This document shows, piece by piece, positions 17,464 to 26,526 of a DNA stretch of 64,000 nt. The translations under genes and the position numbers were made by a program. The DNA is taken from positions 248,001 through 312,000 of the forward strand of contig JAHPZH010000005.1 in assembly GCA_019058315.1 (NCBI GenBank). The letters run 5' to 3'. This stretch comes from Candidatus Helarchaeota archaeon (GTDB taxonomy: Archaea > Asgardarchaeota > Lokiarchaeia > Helarchaeales > RDOG01). The notes below the pieces were generated by a model. It did not search any database, had not been told where the DNA came from, and was given only the letters and a program-made list of their open reading frames with translations. Every line of letters starts with the position of its first letter. Position 1 is the stretch's first letter.

Positions 17464-18249
17464 TTATTTACCCTTAAATTTTCCTTGCCTTTTTTGAAAG
17501 AAAGCTGAAACTCCTTCGTTAAAATCTCTAGTTCCATGAGTAAGCAGAAGTTGGTCACCATCCATATGCATAATCGATTGATCTAATGCCGAAACAACAT
17601 TATTAATACTTTTTTTAATCATTTGGGCAGGTATTGGTGGCATTGCAGCATATTTCTTGGCAATTTCAATCGCTCGCTCTAATAAATTATTCTTAGGAAC
17701 CACTTCGCTTAAAAATCCCCATTTCAATAGCGTTTGTGCATCGTTATTATTTCCAAGAATTATCATTTCTTTTGCATATGTAGGACCGATTAAATGAACT
17801 ACTAATGGTAGACTGACCCAGCTTAGGCTCATACCTAACCTACTTTCTGGAAATCCTACAGAGCAATCTTCTGTACCAATTCGAAAATCTAGTGCAGTGA
17901 CAATACATGCAGCTCCCCCAAGAGCAAATCCATTTATTGCTGCAATTGTGATCTGGTCCATCTCATAGAGACAACGAACCATTTTTGGACCAAAATAATA
18001 ATCCCGTTGTCTACCAAGAAGTGTTTTCGGAGTTTGCGGTTCTTTTAAATCTACACCAACGCTAAAATTCTTACCTGCGCCCGTGAAAATTACTACACGA
18101 GTCTCTGTATCTTCATGGAACTCCTCTGTGACTTTAATAATCTCCTTCCTAAGAGTACTATTAAGTGCATTCAGTTTATCTGGACGATTTAAGGTTACAA
18201 TGGCTATGTGGTCATCTCTTCGTTCGATAAGGATATTTTCATATTTCAT
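17464..18249 (-). CDS. Enoyl-CoA hydratase/isomerase (crotonase family)
   Basis: A 261-residue crotonase. The oxyanion-hole segments NFSVGVDLKE and GFALGGAACI are present. Both acidic positions used by hydratases can be placed: Glu in GFPESRLGMS and Glu in YAKEMIILG. The enzyme should hydrate a trans-2-enoyl-CoA in fatty-acid or amino-acid degradation. The C-terminal end FFQKRQGKFKGK is typical. It is a single gene with no clear ribosome binding site. Thiolase (59.5 kb), SDRs and acyl-CoA synthetases elsewhere in the window could complete a CoA-ester pathway. Confidence 0.88.
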   Translation of the reverse strand: MKYENILIERRDDHIAIVTLNRPDKLNALNSTLRKEIIKVTEEFHEDTETRVVIFTGAGKNFSVGVDLKEPQTPKTLLGRQRDYYFGPKMVRCLYEMDQITIAAINGFALGGAACIVTALDFRIGTEDCSVGFPESRLGMSLSWVSLPLVVHLIGPTYAKEMIILGNNNDAQTLLKWGFLSEVVPKNNLLERAIEIAKKYAAMPPIPAQMIKKSINNVVSALDQSIMHMDGDQLLLTHGTRDFNEGVSAFFQKRQGKFKGK

Positions 18250-18367
18250 AGCTTTAGCTTTAGATTAAAATTTATAAATTTTTGTGAAAAGGTTAAAAAA
18301 TAAGATAATATTGGGGGTTTTTTTTCCTTTTACCATCGTTTTTTAATACCAGAATATATTCTAGCAA

Positions 18368-19519
18368 TTATACAAATTCGGTATTGATTCCTATACCTTT
18401 TGAAATAATATGAGAGGATGTAGCTTTTATATTTTTGGGTGTTTGATGGTCTATGTCTAGATATATTCCAGCACAAGTTTCCTCAACTGTCATCCCTAAA
18501 GAATCAGGGGTTATCCAGTCTCCTTTTGGAAAATCATAACTAAATTGTTCTCGTTCATAAGTTGATTTCTTTTTATAGTTTGGTAATTTACGGTCTAAGG
18601 TTTGCCAAGGATAGGGGACTCCCTCTTGTCGTGGTATCGCAACTGCATGTTCCCAAAGCTCTGGAAAATTTTCTACAACCCATTTTACACCGTCTTCTTC
18701 TAAGGCCATCAAATACATCTTGTGTTCAGTTGTAATTCCAGTTAAACCTAAGGTCCATTTGTTTCTACCAGCTAACATGAAAGCATTAAGCATTGGAGGC
18801 CAAGGGATATATCCAAAGTAATTATCTGGAAGCCCTAAGTTTTTTGCGTTGATTCCATCATGAATCCAAGCAAATTGTTCATAATTAGAAGCTTCTCCCA
18901 TTAAATTGATAATTCCACTAATCCATACCATACAAATAATATAAGAACTGTCCGACCATTGAGGACTTCTCTCGTTTCTAACATCTTTAAGGACGTCAAT
19001 TAACCTTTCTCCTGCTTTGAAAAGGCCTTTGGTCTTGCTGGTCATTTCTCGTAACTTTAGTCCATATTTTAAATGACGTCTTTCTAAAATTTCATCTTCT
19101 GGACCTACAAGCCACCAATCTACTGGGACTCCATCCTCACAGTGTCCATTAAGAAGACCAATAACTTCTTGGTCGATATCATTAACAACAACAAATGTCA
19201 AATCACAAGACTCACCATATATAAGCTTAAGTGATCCTTGGCTTAGATCCCCCCTAATCGGAAGAATTGGAGGAAATAAAAGGTAGGACAAAACTTTATC
19301 TGGATTTTTAAGTGACCCATCAATTACAGCTTTAGCAGTTCTGATTGATTCGTCTAACCTAAGCTTTAACAAATCATATACAAATTCTGTAGAAAATTCA
19401 GCGATAGCCTCTTCGTAATAATCTAAGCCTAATTCTTGATACATTCTCCATAGATGACGTCCAAATGGTATGAAACGCTTTGTTTTCATCGTATCTGGAA
19501 TTTCTGAATATGTATGCAT
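18368..19519 (-). CDS. Hypothetical protein of unknown family
   Basis: A soluble protein of 383 residues, not recognised. It is mostly alpha-helical in look, with conserved-looking aromatic stretches (DDSY-type acidic/aromatic patches, FGYIPWPPMLNAF near residue 240, and ENFPELWEHAV near 290). There is no signal peptide or transmembrane segment. The ORF opens at ATG 19537, but a GGGAG site lies inside that extension eight bases before ATG 19519 (MHTYSE), which decides the start. It stands between the crotonase gene and a GPH transporter gene on the same strand, about 100-120 bases from each, so an enzyme linked to imported-substrate breakdown is only a guess. Confidence 0.55.
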   Translation of the reverse strand: MHTYSEIPDTMKTKRFIPFGRHLWRMYQELGLDYYEEAIAEFSTEFVYDLLKLRLDESIRTAKAVIDGSLKNPDKVLSYLLFPPILPIRGDLSQGSLKLIYGESCDLTFVVVNDIDQEVIGLLNGHCEDGVPVDWWLVGPEDEILERRHLKYGLKLREMTSKTKGLFKAGERLIDVLKDVRNERSPQWSDSSYIICMVWISGIINLMGEASNYEQFAWIHDGINAKNLGLPDNYFGYIPWPPMLNAFMLAGRNKWTLGLTGITTEHKMYLMALEEDGVKWVVENFPELWEHAVAIPRQEGVPYPWQTLDRKLPNYKKKSTYEREQFSYDFPKGDWITPDSLGMTVEETCAGIYLDIDHQTPKNIKATSSHIISKGIGINTEFV

Positions 19520-19639
19520 TTTTAATATCTCCCTCATAGAATTTTTAAAATCAAATTATTAAGATCTTAAATTTTATTGATTTGAAATTAATGACCAATT
19601 TTATTTAATTTCTATATTTATAAATCTCGTCCTTTACTT

Positions 19640-20962
19640 TCATGAATTATTGCATATTTGCTTTGGAAATTTTGCGAAACTGATTAATGCAATTAACATA
19701 GCAGCAAAGGCTATTCCACCAATCATTAAGATTGGACCTAATGGATTATAAGTATTGGCTATATTCCAACTTTCATCAATTATTATTCCGATCCAGAAAA
19801 AGCTCAATATTGCCCCCTCCAACCCTATAGCTCCTGAAATTGCTAGTTTTTCTAACATTTCTTGCATTGAATAATACATACTTTCCCTTCTAAGCCCCGT
19901 CCTTTTTTCTTCATCATCAATAATATCAGCAATTAGCACTGGCGAAATTATCCATATTCCTCCCATACCGATTCCTCCAAAAACTGCGAAAAAGATGCCA
20001 AAAATAATTTTTGCTAAGCCGAAAAGGATGAGGAAAAACCAAGATAAACCTAAAGGTATTGTAAAAAAAATCATTGTTAAAATGTAGGTAATTTTCTTTC
20101 CATATTTAATACTTAATTTTTCCCATAATATAATACTTGAAAATGCCCCTACAAATAGAAAGGCGGATATTATAAAAACTTCAGAGAGTTTCAGTCCTAT
20201 AACGCTTACGATTAAAAATGGTAATATTGCAGAAAGGATACGGAATGCAAATTCAATAGCTGTTTTGTTAATTAGAAATAATTGATAAGGAGGATTTTGA
20301 AAAGAGATTTTTAATGCTTCTTTAAAGGAAGTTTTTTCGATTTCTTGATATTCAGGATTTTCTTTGATGGATAACAGGGGTAAAATGGTAAGCACAATAA
20401 TAATAGAAAATATAATAGCTGAAAATGGATATCCGAGACCTTCATATAATATTGGAGCTACTGTAACCGAAATCACTGTAGCTAATACGGCGAATATATT
20501 ACTGTACATCGATACTGATAATCTATCTTCAGAGCTAATAGCGATTTCTGGAAGAAGAGCATAAACTGGCACAACAAGAAATGTAAACATGGCATCAAAA
20601 ATTGAAATTATTATTAGGACATAAATCGAGATAACGGTAGATCCTAGCCCAATGGGAGGAGTCCAAAGTAAAATATATAATATTATTAATGGAATAATTC
20701 CCATAATTATAAATGGCTTCCTTCTTCCAAAACGAGACCTATAATTATCACTTTTGGATCCAACTATTGGATTAAATATAGCATCAACAATTCTTCCAAT
20801 AGCTAATGCTATCCCCATAATGAGTCCACCCGCAGCGAATCCAATAAAGGCTTGATCTAGATAAAAATATAAAATATAACTTAAAAATGTGCCATTAATT
20901 ATGCTAATTCCAAAATTTCCCAGACTATAAATTAATTTAGTTCTTATACTAATTTTTTCCAT
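19640..20962 (-). CDS. GPH-family sugar:cation symporter (MFS_2)
   Basis: A polytopic protein of 440 residues with about twelve hydrophobic segments. Early in the sequence it carries IVDAIFNPIVGSKSDNYRSR followed by FGRRKPFI, the hallmark loop of the glycoside-pentoside-hexuronide family, in which Asp and Arg residues couple transport to Na+ or H+. It begins KLIYSLGNFG, also family-typical. A later DDEEKRTGLRRESMYY loop matches the second conserved region of the family. ATG 20962 follows GGTGGA and is preferred over ATG 20974. The cargo is probably a glycoside or other organic acid/sugar; it is not determined. Confidence 0.85.
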   Translation of the reverse strand: MEKISIRTKLIYSLGNFGISIINGTFLSYILYFYLDQAFIGFAAGGLIMGIALAIGRIVDAIFNPIVGSKSDNYRSRFGRRKPFIIMGIIPLIILYILLWTPPIGLGSTVISIYVLIIISIFDAMFTFLVVPVYALLPEIAISSEDRLSVSMYSNIFAVLATVISVTVAPILYEGLGYPFSAIIFSIIIVLTILPLLSIKENPEYQEIEKTSFKEALKISFQNPPYQLFLINKTAIEFAFRILSAILPFLIVSVIGLKLSEVFIISAFLFVGAFSSIILWEKLSIKYGKKITYILTMIFFTIPLGLSWFFLILFGLAKIIFGIFFAVFGGIGMGGIWIISPVLIADIIDDEEKRTGLRRESMYYSMQEMLEKLAISGAIGLEGAILSFFWIGIIIDESWNIANTYNPLGPILMIGGIAFAAMLIALISFAKFPKQICNNS

Positions 20963-21058
20963 TGTTCCACCCATATAAAAGAGGACAATTAGGAATTATT
21001 AATAAAAAATACTTTTTGGACCTTTTTGGATTTAATTAAGAAGAAAATATATTATGTA

Positions 21059-21412
21059 CTATTCTCCTTCTCCTACAGGTTCTTTACCTGTGTATACACT
21101 ATTGGAACTGGGGTGTGTACTGCTAACATATATGTAAACTGGTTTTTCATTTCGAAGTATATCTATATACCAACTAAATTGGTAGGCTTGTTCATGTGGG
21201 ATGTAGAGCATTGCTTTTTTTATAACGGGATCGTATGAATTATTAGGGATAACGCTATCTGGATGTAAGAATTTTATAGTAAGTTCATGTTCATCATCAC
21301 CAGTAATTACAATATAGGCATAAAAATCTAATTTTTTATCATCAATTGTAGAACTTAATTTTCTCCCAAGAAAAACCTCATAGCTTCTGGCTTTAAATGT
21401 ATGAGTTACCAT
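21059..21412 (-). CDS. Hypothetical small protein
   Basis: A 117-residue soluble protein of beta-rich character (strands YAYIVITGDD, ELTIKFLHP, MLYIPHEQ, KPVYIYVSSTH). No Cys, no signal peptide, no recognised family. The start ATG follows GGATGAAA. It lies between the GPH transporter gene and the broken propeller gene, same strand. It has normal codon usage for the window and is probably real. Confidence 0.5.
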   Translation of the reverse strand: MVTHTFKARSYEVFLGRKLSSTIDDKKLDFYAYIVITGDDEHELTIKFLHPDSVIPNNSYDPVIKKAMLYIPHEQAYQFSWYIDILRNEKPVYIYVSSTHPSSNSVYTGKEPVGEGE

Positions 21413-21507
21413 ATATTTTCATCCTACTATTAATTTATAAGATTATTAATTATCAAATCTAAAGGATTTAATATTTTTTTATTTTTGATGATATTAACAA
21501 TTTAATC

Positions 21508-21518
21508 AAAAAAAAAAA
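21508..21518 (-). terminator. T-run terminator after the propeller gene
   Basis: An eleven-base A-run on the plus strand is a U-run in the minus-strand transcript, beginning about 15 bases after the stop codon of the propeller gene. Confidence 0.55.
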
Positions 21519-21532
21519 GAAAATAAGTTAAA

Positions 21533-23074
21533 TTATTTACGTTTTCTATATATTAATACCACAATAATTAGTAACGTAACTCCTATAGCAATGCTGACAA
21601 TTATTAAGGGAAGTGTCAGATCAGATTCTGGAGAAAGAGTCATAATTAGAAGGATTATATCTACTAGGCTTTCTTTGGTAGAGGTTTTATTGTTTGAATA
21701 CATTATTTCTATATCTATTCCCCAGATACCATTCGTATGATCTTCCCATACAACATGCACTACTCCATTTTCGTCCGTCAATATAGTGGGATTTATACTT
21801 GTATCATCATTCCAACCAGAACTATCATCCGAAATCACTTCTATATTCGACCAACCCGTCACAGTGTATTTTGAATACATTATTTCCTGATCCGTTCCCC
21901 AAGTACCGTCAGTACTGTCTTGCCAAACTACATGTATTATCCCATCTTTATCTACAGTAATATCAGGTTGTTCACTGAGACCATCATTCCAACCCGTATT
22001 ATCATCCGAAATCACTGATGCGTTTGACCAGCCAGTAGAGGTATGATTCATGTACATAATTTCTCTATCATTTCCCCATTCACCATTTGTGTCATCAAAC
22101 CAAACGACGTGGACTGTTCCGTTACTATCTGTTGCTATATCAGGCCAAAAACTACTTTGATCATTCCATCCATAAATATCTGAAATCGCTGTTGCATTTG
22201 ACCAACTAGTAGAAGTAGTGTAGTTTGCATACATTATTTCCCAATCCGTTCCCCATTTACCATTTGTGTCATCATACCAAACAACATGGACAGTTCCATT
22301 AATATCTGTAGCTATTTTTGGCACTAATGATTGATCATCATTCCAACCTGTATAATCATCCGATATCACAGTCGCATTCGACCAGCCAGAAGTTGTATAA
22401 TTTGTATACATTATTTCTGTATCAACCCCCCATTCACCATTTGTATTATCATGCCAGACTACATGTATTACATCATTATTGTCAATTGCAATACTTGGAT
22501 ATTGACTACTCTCATTATTCCATAAATTTTGATCATCAGAAATGACTATCGGATTTGACCATCCAACACCAGTATTATTAATATAAAATATTTCTTGATC
22601 GTTTCCAAAGCCAATATCTGAAGAATCTTGCCAGATCACATGAATTACTCCGTTATTATCGATTGCAATATCAGGATTTTCACTAATACCCGTATTCCAA
22701 TTGCTGCTATTGTCTGATATTACTGTTGCGTTTGTCCAGGCGCCGGATTCACATTTAGCATACATAATCTCTGAATCCGTTCCCCACTCGCCATCAGTGT
22801 CATCCCTCCAAACAACATGGATGACGCTATTGTTATCAATGGCAATAGAACAAGCGTAACTATTACCGTCGTTTCAATTAGTATTATCATCAGATATTAC
22901 CTTTCCTTTAGACCAACCGGAACTATTTAAAGCTAAAGAACTATTTCCACAAGTCTTTAAAGGTATTTGAATGTTAGAATTGGATAAGACCAAACAGAAT
23001 GTCGAAAAGAATAATATTTGTGATATTAAAATATATAATTTTAATTTACGGTTCAAATTGTAACTCTCCTTCAT
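21533..23074 (-). pseudogene. Membrane-anchored seven-blade propeller protein interrupted by an in-frame TGA
   Basis: Two open segments (23074-22874 and 22873-21533) lie in one frame, separated only by TGA at 22874-22876. Read through, the product has 513 residues: an N-terminal signal/anchor helix (about residues 12-33), seven repeats of about 58 residues with consensus WSNATVISDDxxGWND and DNNGxIHVVWxDxTNGEWG, then a C-terminal transmembrane segment and RKRK tail. Blades two to seven match a sialidase/BNR-like seven-blade propeller exposed outside the cell. The TGA replaces the tryptophan that ends NTGW-type motifs in the other blades, so one G-to-A change (TGG to TGA) explains it. It could be a true pseudogene, a sequencing error, or readthrough. 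Confidence 0.75.
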
Positions 23075-23229
23075 TTTTTTTGAAGTTACTTTAATTTTAA
23101 AATAATTATTTATAAAAGTTTATTAATTAATCTTTTTTAGAATCCATTTTTAAATTAACAATAGCACTGAGTCTTTCGAATAATAATTCTCTTCTTTTTG
23201 TTATTATGGAATTGCCAAGGATTCTTAAT

Positions 23230-23814
23230 CTATTTTTTCTTTCTTAATTTCAGTTCTATATTCTTCATTTTAGCAAATTTATTAAGGAACTCTTTTAGAA
23301 TTTTGGCTTTATTTTTTATATCTCCATCGTCTATCTTTTCATTTTTAATTTTTTGTTCTATTTCCTCCAATGACTTCTCAATATCTTCAATTGGTAATAG
23401 AGTTGCAGCAATACAAAAAAAATTCTTTGACCTTCCATCATTATAATCTTTTAATATCGTATTAAGCAGATTAATTCGCCTTTCTTGTTGTTCTATAAAT
23501 GCTTTAATACCATTTTTTTTGATGAATTCAAAATTAGGCTTGACTTTTTTATAGGTTAGAAAAGAGTCATATTTTGTTGTCAAATTTTTTTCTAATTTAA
23601 TACATGGAAATTCGTCACACTGAGCACAAACTTCAAGATTCTTTTTCTTTACACAACATGTTATAAATGAACATGATGGATGCTTATTGGAGAAATTAGG
23701 ACCACAACATCCAGGGCATTTTGAACTACCTTCTGTGTTATATCTTGGACATAATCCACAATCAAGGCCACAACAGCCAAGGGTGGGATGATCTTTCACA
23801 GAGTGTTTACTCAA
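23230..23814 (-). CDS. Cysteine-rich DUF3795-like protein
   Basis: A 194-residue protein whose first 90 residues carry many cysteines: CCGLDCGLCPRY near residue 14, CPGCCG near 33, CSFITCCVKKKNLEVC, then CAQCDEFPC near 68. This spacing is characteristic of DUF3795 proteins, thought to bind zinc or iron-sulfur; function unknown. The C-terminal half is Lys/Glu-rich and helical with no Cys. The start appears to be TTG 23814. A zinc-ribbon wHTH-like gene precedes it on the same strand by 57 bases, so a shared transcript is likely. Confidence 0.7.
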   Translation of the reverse strand: MSKHSVKDHPTLGCCGLDCGLCPRYNTEGSSKCPGCCGPNFSNKHPSCSFITCCVKKKNLEVCAQCDEFPCIKLEKNLTTKYDSFLTYKKVKPNFEFIKKNGIKAFIEQQERRINLLNTILKDYNDGRSKNFFCIAATLLPIEDIEKSLEEIEQKIKNEKIDDGDIKNKAKILKEFLNKFAKMKNIELKLRKKK

Positions 23815-23871
23815 ATCATTTCACGAAAAGAAGGTCTATTGATTTTTAAAATGTAAAAGAAATAATAATTT

Positions 23872-24498
23872 CTATTTTTTCAGCTTTTTACCACATTTAA
23901 CACAAAATGTAGAATCAGATGTATTAAATTCGCCACAAATTGGACAAGGTTTTTCTATTAATAAATCAATTTTTTTTCCACATTTAGGACAAAAATTCTT
24001 TGGCTCTTTAATTACATTTCCACAATCTGGACATTTATATTGAACAGTTGGTTTTGTTATTACCACCTTCATTGGTTTAACTGGTTCTGGAATTGTTTCA
24101 TTTTCAGCAGATTCAAGCGGTTCCAAACTTATTCCCTTTTCGGTTGATGGGTTCTCAAATATACTATCATCAATTGCGGCTAATGAAGATATGTCTTTGA
24201 TTTCTTCTGCAATTTTTATACCTCTTGAAGTTAATGAAAGCAAGTTATTTTTAATTTCGATTAAACCTTGATCTTCCAATTCATTAATTGCACCTTGCAC
24301 GTCAGCTGCTGTCGCTATTCCCCTATCTAATAGCTTAAAGGGATTTATATTTTTAGTTAAAAATACCCCTTCTAGTTTGCGATATTCTTCAGCTTCATTG
24401 GGTGTTCCGAGATACTTATTTTTCTTTTTTAATAATCTTTTTAGTGTATAAACCTTAATTTCCTTAAATATTTTAGGATTAATTCTTTCTACTGGCAT
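23872..24498 (-). CDS. Protein with winged-helix-like N-terminus and two C-terminal zinc ribbons
   Basis: A 208-residue protein. The N-terminal 110 residues form helices and a strand pair that look like a winged helix (a helix near IATAADVQGAINELEDQGL, then LIEIKNNLLSLTSRGIKIAEE). An acidic linker follows. The C-terminus has two consecutive zinc ribbons: YKCPDCGN with FCPKCGKK, then PCPICGEF with FCVKCGKK. Such zinc-ribbon proteins are numerous in Asgard archaea and may be regulators or adaptors. The start has GAGG at seven bases. The DNA target is unknown and the winged-helix call is from pattern only. Confidence 0.65.
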   Translation of the reverse strand: MPVERINPKIFKEIKVYTLKRLLKKKNKYLGTPNEAEEYRKLEGVFLTKNINPFKLLDRGIATAADVQGAINELEDQGLIEIKNNLLSLTSRGIKIAEEIKDISSLAAIDDSIFENPSTEKGISLEPLESAENETIPEPVKPMKVVITKPTVQYKCPDCGNVIKEPKNFCPKCGKKIDLLIEKPCPICGEFNTSDSTFCVKCGKKLKK

Positions 24499-24653
24499 GA
24501 ATTTTCCTCTTATTATTAAATTTCTTATTTTATCTAAACTACATTTAACTTAAAAATTTCATTTTTGAGGCGAATAAAAAGACATAAAAAAACTTAATTT
24601 TCAAAATTAAAACATTAAAAATGTATGTTTTAATTTAGAAGGTGCATAATGAA

Positions 24654-25451
24654 ATGGAGAATGAAAAAAAACTAATTATTACAGTTACTACAGCAAATTC
24701 TTGGATATATCCCGAATTAAAGAATTGGCCGGAAACATTAGATGATCTCATAGAAACAATTGTCCAATGTCATAAAGCCGGTGCAGCTATTGCACATATT
24801 CACCTGATTAGAGGTAAAGAAAAAGAGATAGTTCAAAGAATTCGTGAACAATGTGATATTATAATTCAGGCAGGTATGTCAAGTGATCCCATAGAAAAAA
24901 GAAAACCATTATTTGATTCAAAACCAGACATGGTCTCCATAATCTTAAATCATCATGATGAACGTTTTACAAGTGTTGAATTACATCAGCTTCATCCAAG
25001 GGAGGAGTTAGAAAAATATTGTAAAACTTGCAAGGAATATAAAATAAAACCAGAATGGGAAGTCTGGCATCATGGGTCCATTTGGAATTTAAACTATTTA
25101 ATTAAGAAAAATCTAATTGATGGACCCCATTTTTTATCAGTTTTTTTTAATTGGCCTGGAGGTGCATGGAGTCCCCCCGAACCAGGAGAATATTTACACC
25201 GTATTAAATATTTTCCAAAAGATTCTTTACATACAGTAAGTATTATGGGGTCAGAGCAAGTAAAAATTGCTACATTAGCAGTCTCAATGGGTGGACATAT
25301 TCGTGTCGGGACTGAAGACTACCCGTTTATTAAAGAAGGAGTTCCTGCTAAAAATAATGCAGAAATTGTTAAAAATTGGGTTTTAATCAGCGAAAAAATG
25401 GGAAGATCTGTTGCCACACCTTCAGAGGCTCGTAATATGATTGGTATTTAG
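24654..25451 (+). CDS. Beta-keto acid cleavage enzyme (BKACE, DUF849)
   Basis: A protein of 265 residues of the BKACE/3-keto-5-aminohexanoate cleavage family. AIAHIHLI near residue 43 contains the HxH zinc ligands, and GGHIRVGTEDYPF near the C-terminus carries the conserved RVGxED substrate-positioning motif with its Glu. The enzyme condenses a beta-keto acid with acetyl-CoA and releases acetoacetate and a new acyl-CoA, as in lysine fermentation; the particular substrate is unknown. The frame opens at GTG 24642, but AGAAGGTG there acts as the ribosome binding site for ATG 24654. An SDR gene follows 8 bases downstream, forming an operon. Confidence 0.88.
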   Translation: MENEKKLIITVTTANSWIYPELKNWPETLDDLIETIVQCHKAGAAIAHIHLIRGKEKEIVQRIREQCDIIIQAGMSSDPIEKRKPLFDSKPDMVSIILNHHDERFTSVELHQLHPREELEKYCKTCKEYKIKPEWEVWHHGSIWNLNYLIKKNLIDGPHFLSVFFNWPGGAWSPPEPGEYLHRIKYFPKDSLHTVSIMGSEQVKIATLAVSMGGHIRVGTEDYPFIKEGVPAKNNAEIVKNWVLISEKMGRSVATPSEARNMIGI

Positions 25452-25459
25452 GAAGTAAT

Positions 25460-26212
25460 ATGATGAAATTAAAAGGAAAAGTAGCTTTAATTACCGGAGG
25501 AACAGCCGGGATTGGTAAAGCAACAGCTATACTGTTTGCTAAGGAAGGAGCAAGAATAGCAATAAATGGAAGAAATGAAAAAAAAGGAGAAGAAACTTTA
25601 AAAGCTTTGAAAAATATGGGTGCTGAAGCAATTTTTATCCAAGGTGATGTTTCAAAGGCAATTGATGCAAAAAAAATGGTTGAAGAGATAATAAAGAAAT
25701 TTAAGAAATTAGATATTTTGTTTAATAATGCAGGGATAGTGACACCAGGGACAATTGAATCTCTTACAGAAGAACAATGGGATAGAGAAATGGCAATTAA
25801 TGTAAAAGGAGTATTTTTAGTTACAAAATCAGCACTTCCTGAACTTCGAAAAACTAAAGGATGTATAATTAATAACGCTTCGGTAATCGCAGTTAAAGGA
25901 GTAAAAAATAGAGCTGTTTATTCCGCTTCAAAAGGAGCAGTTTTAACTTTAACAAAAGCTATGGCTGCAGAATTTTTAGACTATGGTATTAGGGTTAATG
26001 CAATTCTACCAGGAGTGACAGATACTCCATCACTTCATGTTCGATTGTCAAAATCTCTTGATCCAGAAGCTACTAGAGCGGAATTAATTGCGCGACAGCC
26101 ATTAAAACGTATGGCAAAGCCTGAGGAAATAGCTGAGGCAGTTTTATTCTTAGCTACTAATGAATTTAGCACAGGAACTGCCTTGTTTATTGATGGTGGA
26201 ATGACCATATAA
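25460..26212 (+). CDS. Short-chain dehydrogenase/reductase (SDR)
   Basis: A 250-residue classical SDR: TGGTAGIG at the nucleotide loop, AINGRNEKKG after beta 2 (Arg at this position favours NADP(H)), FNNAG near residue 89, catalytic Ser in NNASVIAVKG, Tyr/Lys in YSASKGA. It is not especially close to the 9.9-kb SDR. Coupling to the BKACE gene suggests that it reduces or oxidises the keto/hydroxy acyl-CoA or beta-keto acid handled by BKACE. Two adjacent ATGs at 25460 and 25463; the AGGAA site upstream spaces slightly better for the second. Confidence 0.88.
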   Translation: MMKLKGKVALITGGTAGIGKATAILFAKEGARIAINGRNEKKGEETLKALKNMGAEAIFIQGDVSKAIDAKKMVEEIIKKFKKLDILFNNAGIVTPGTIESLTEEQWDREMAINVKGVFLVTKSALPELRKTKGCIINNASVIAVKGVKNRAVYSASKGAVLTLTKAMAAEFLDYGIRVNAILPGVTDTPSLHVRLSKSLDPEATRAELIARQPLKRMAKPEEIAEAVLFLATNEFSTGTALFIDGGMTI

Positions 26213-26526
26213 AATATATCTTTCAAAGGCATTTAATTCAATTTATAGTGCCACTAAGGGAATTTTGTCGGAAAATATGAAATACTCCATCAATAATATT
26301 TTTTGCCTTTTTGAAATTTTATACAAAATGTTTAAAAATAATGTTTCTTAAATTCTGATCGTAAGTTTAAAAAACCCACAGTGTAAGAAGTGAAAATATT
26401 GAGGGATTTTGTTCACCATTGTTTTGGAAAACTTTAAAACAGTGAACTGTGGAAATACTCAAACTAACAATTCTGTTTTTTATATCAAATTAAATTATTA
26501 TAGTTTTAGATTTGGAGGTTTTTAAA
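26213..26526. other. Intergenic region upstream of hisG
   Basis: About 314 bases without a gene. It holds AATTTTGTCGGAAAA at 26261-26275 (a copy of the TTTTGTCG motif seen elsewhere), the inverted repeat at 26376-26452, a TATA-like box at 26476-26485 and the GGAGGT ribosome binding site at 26514-26519. Confidence 0.6.
26376..26452 (+). promoter_or_regulatory. Inverted-repeat operator or leader hairpin upstream of the his operon
   Basis: GTTCAC (26411-26416) and TGTTTT (26420-26425) pair with AAAACA and GTGAAC (26436-26447) around a ten-base loop with a three-base bulge. Outside these, CCACA at 26376-26380 pairs with TGTGG at 26448-26452. A TATA-like TTTTTTATAT lies at 26476-26485, downstream of the hairpin, so an operator upstream of the promoter fits better than a transcribed attenuator unless transcription starts further upstream. 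Confidence 0.5.

Noticed and set aside
22874..22876. Selenocysteine decoding of the in-frame TGA
   Set aside because: Lokiarchaeota are reported to encode selenocysteine, but this codon aligns with a Trp in the sister blades, not Cys, and I see no obvious SECIS-like hairpin in the sequence after the gene. A nonsense change is simpler.
23198..23446. Plus-strand ORF opposite the DUF3795-like gene
   Set aside because: It is Phe/Ser-rich shadow reading of the Lys/Glu-rich minus-strand gene and has no ribosome binding site.
26376..26452. Histidine-leader peptide attenuator
   Set aside because: No short frame with a run of His codons lies in the region, and the TATA-like box is downstream of the hairpin.
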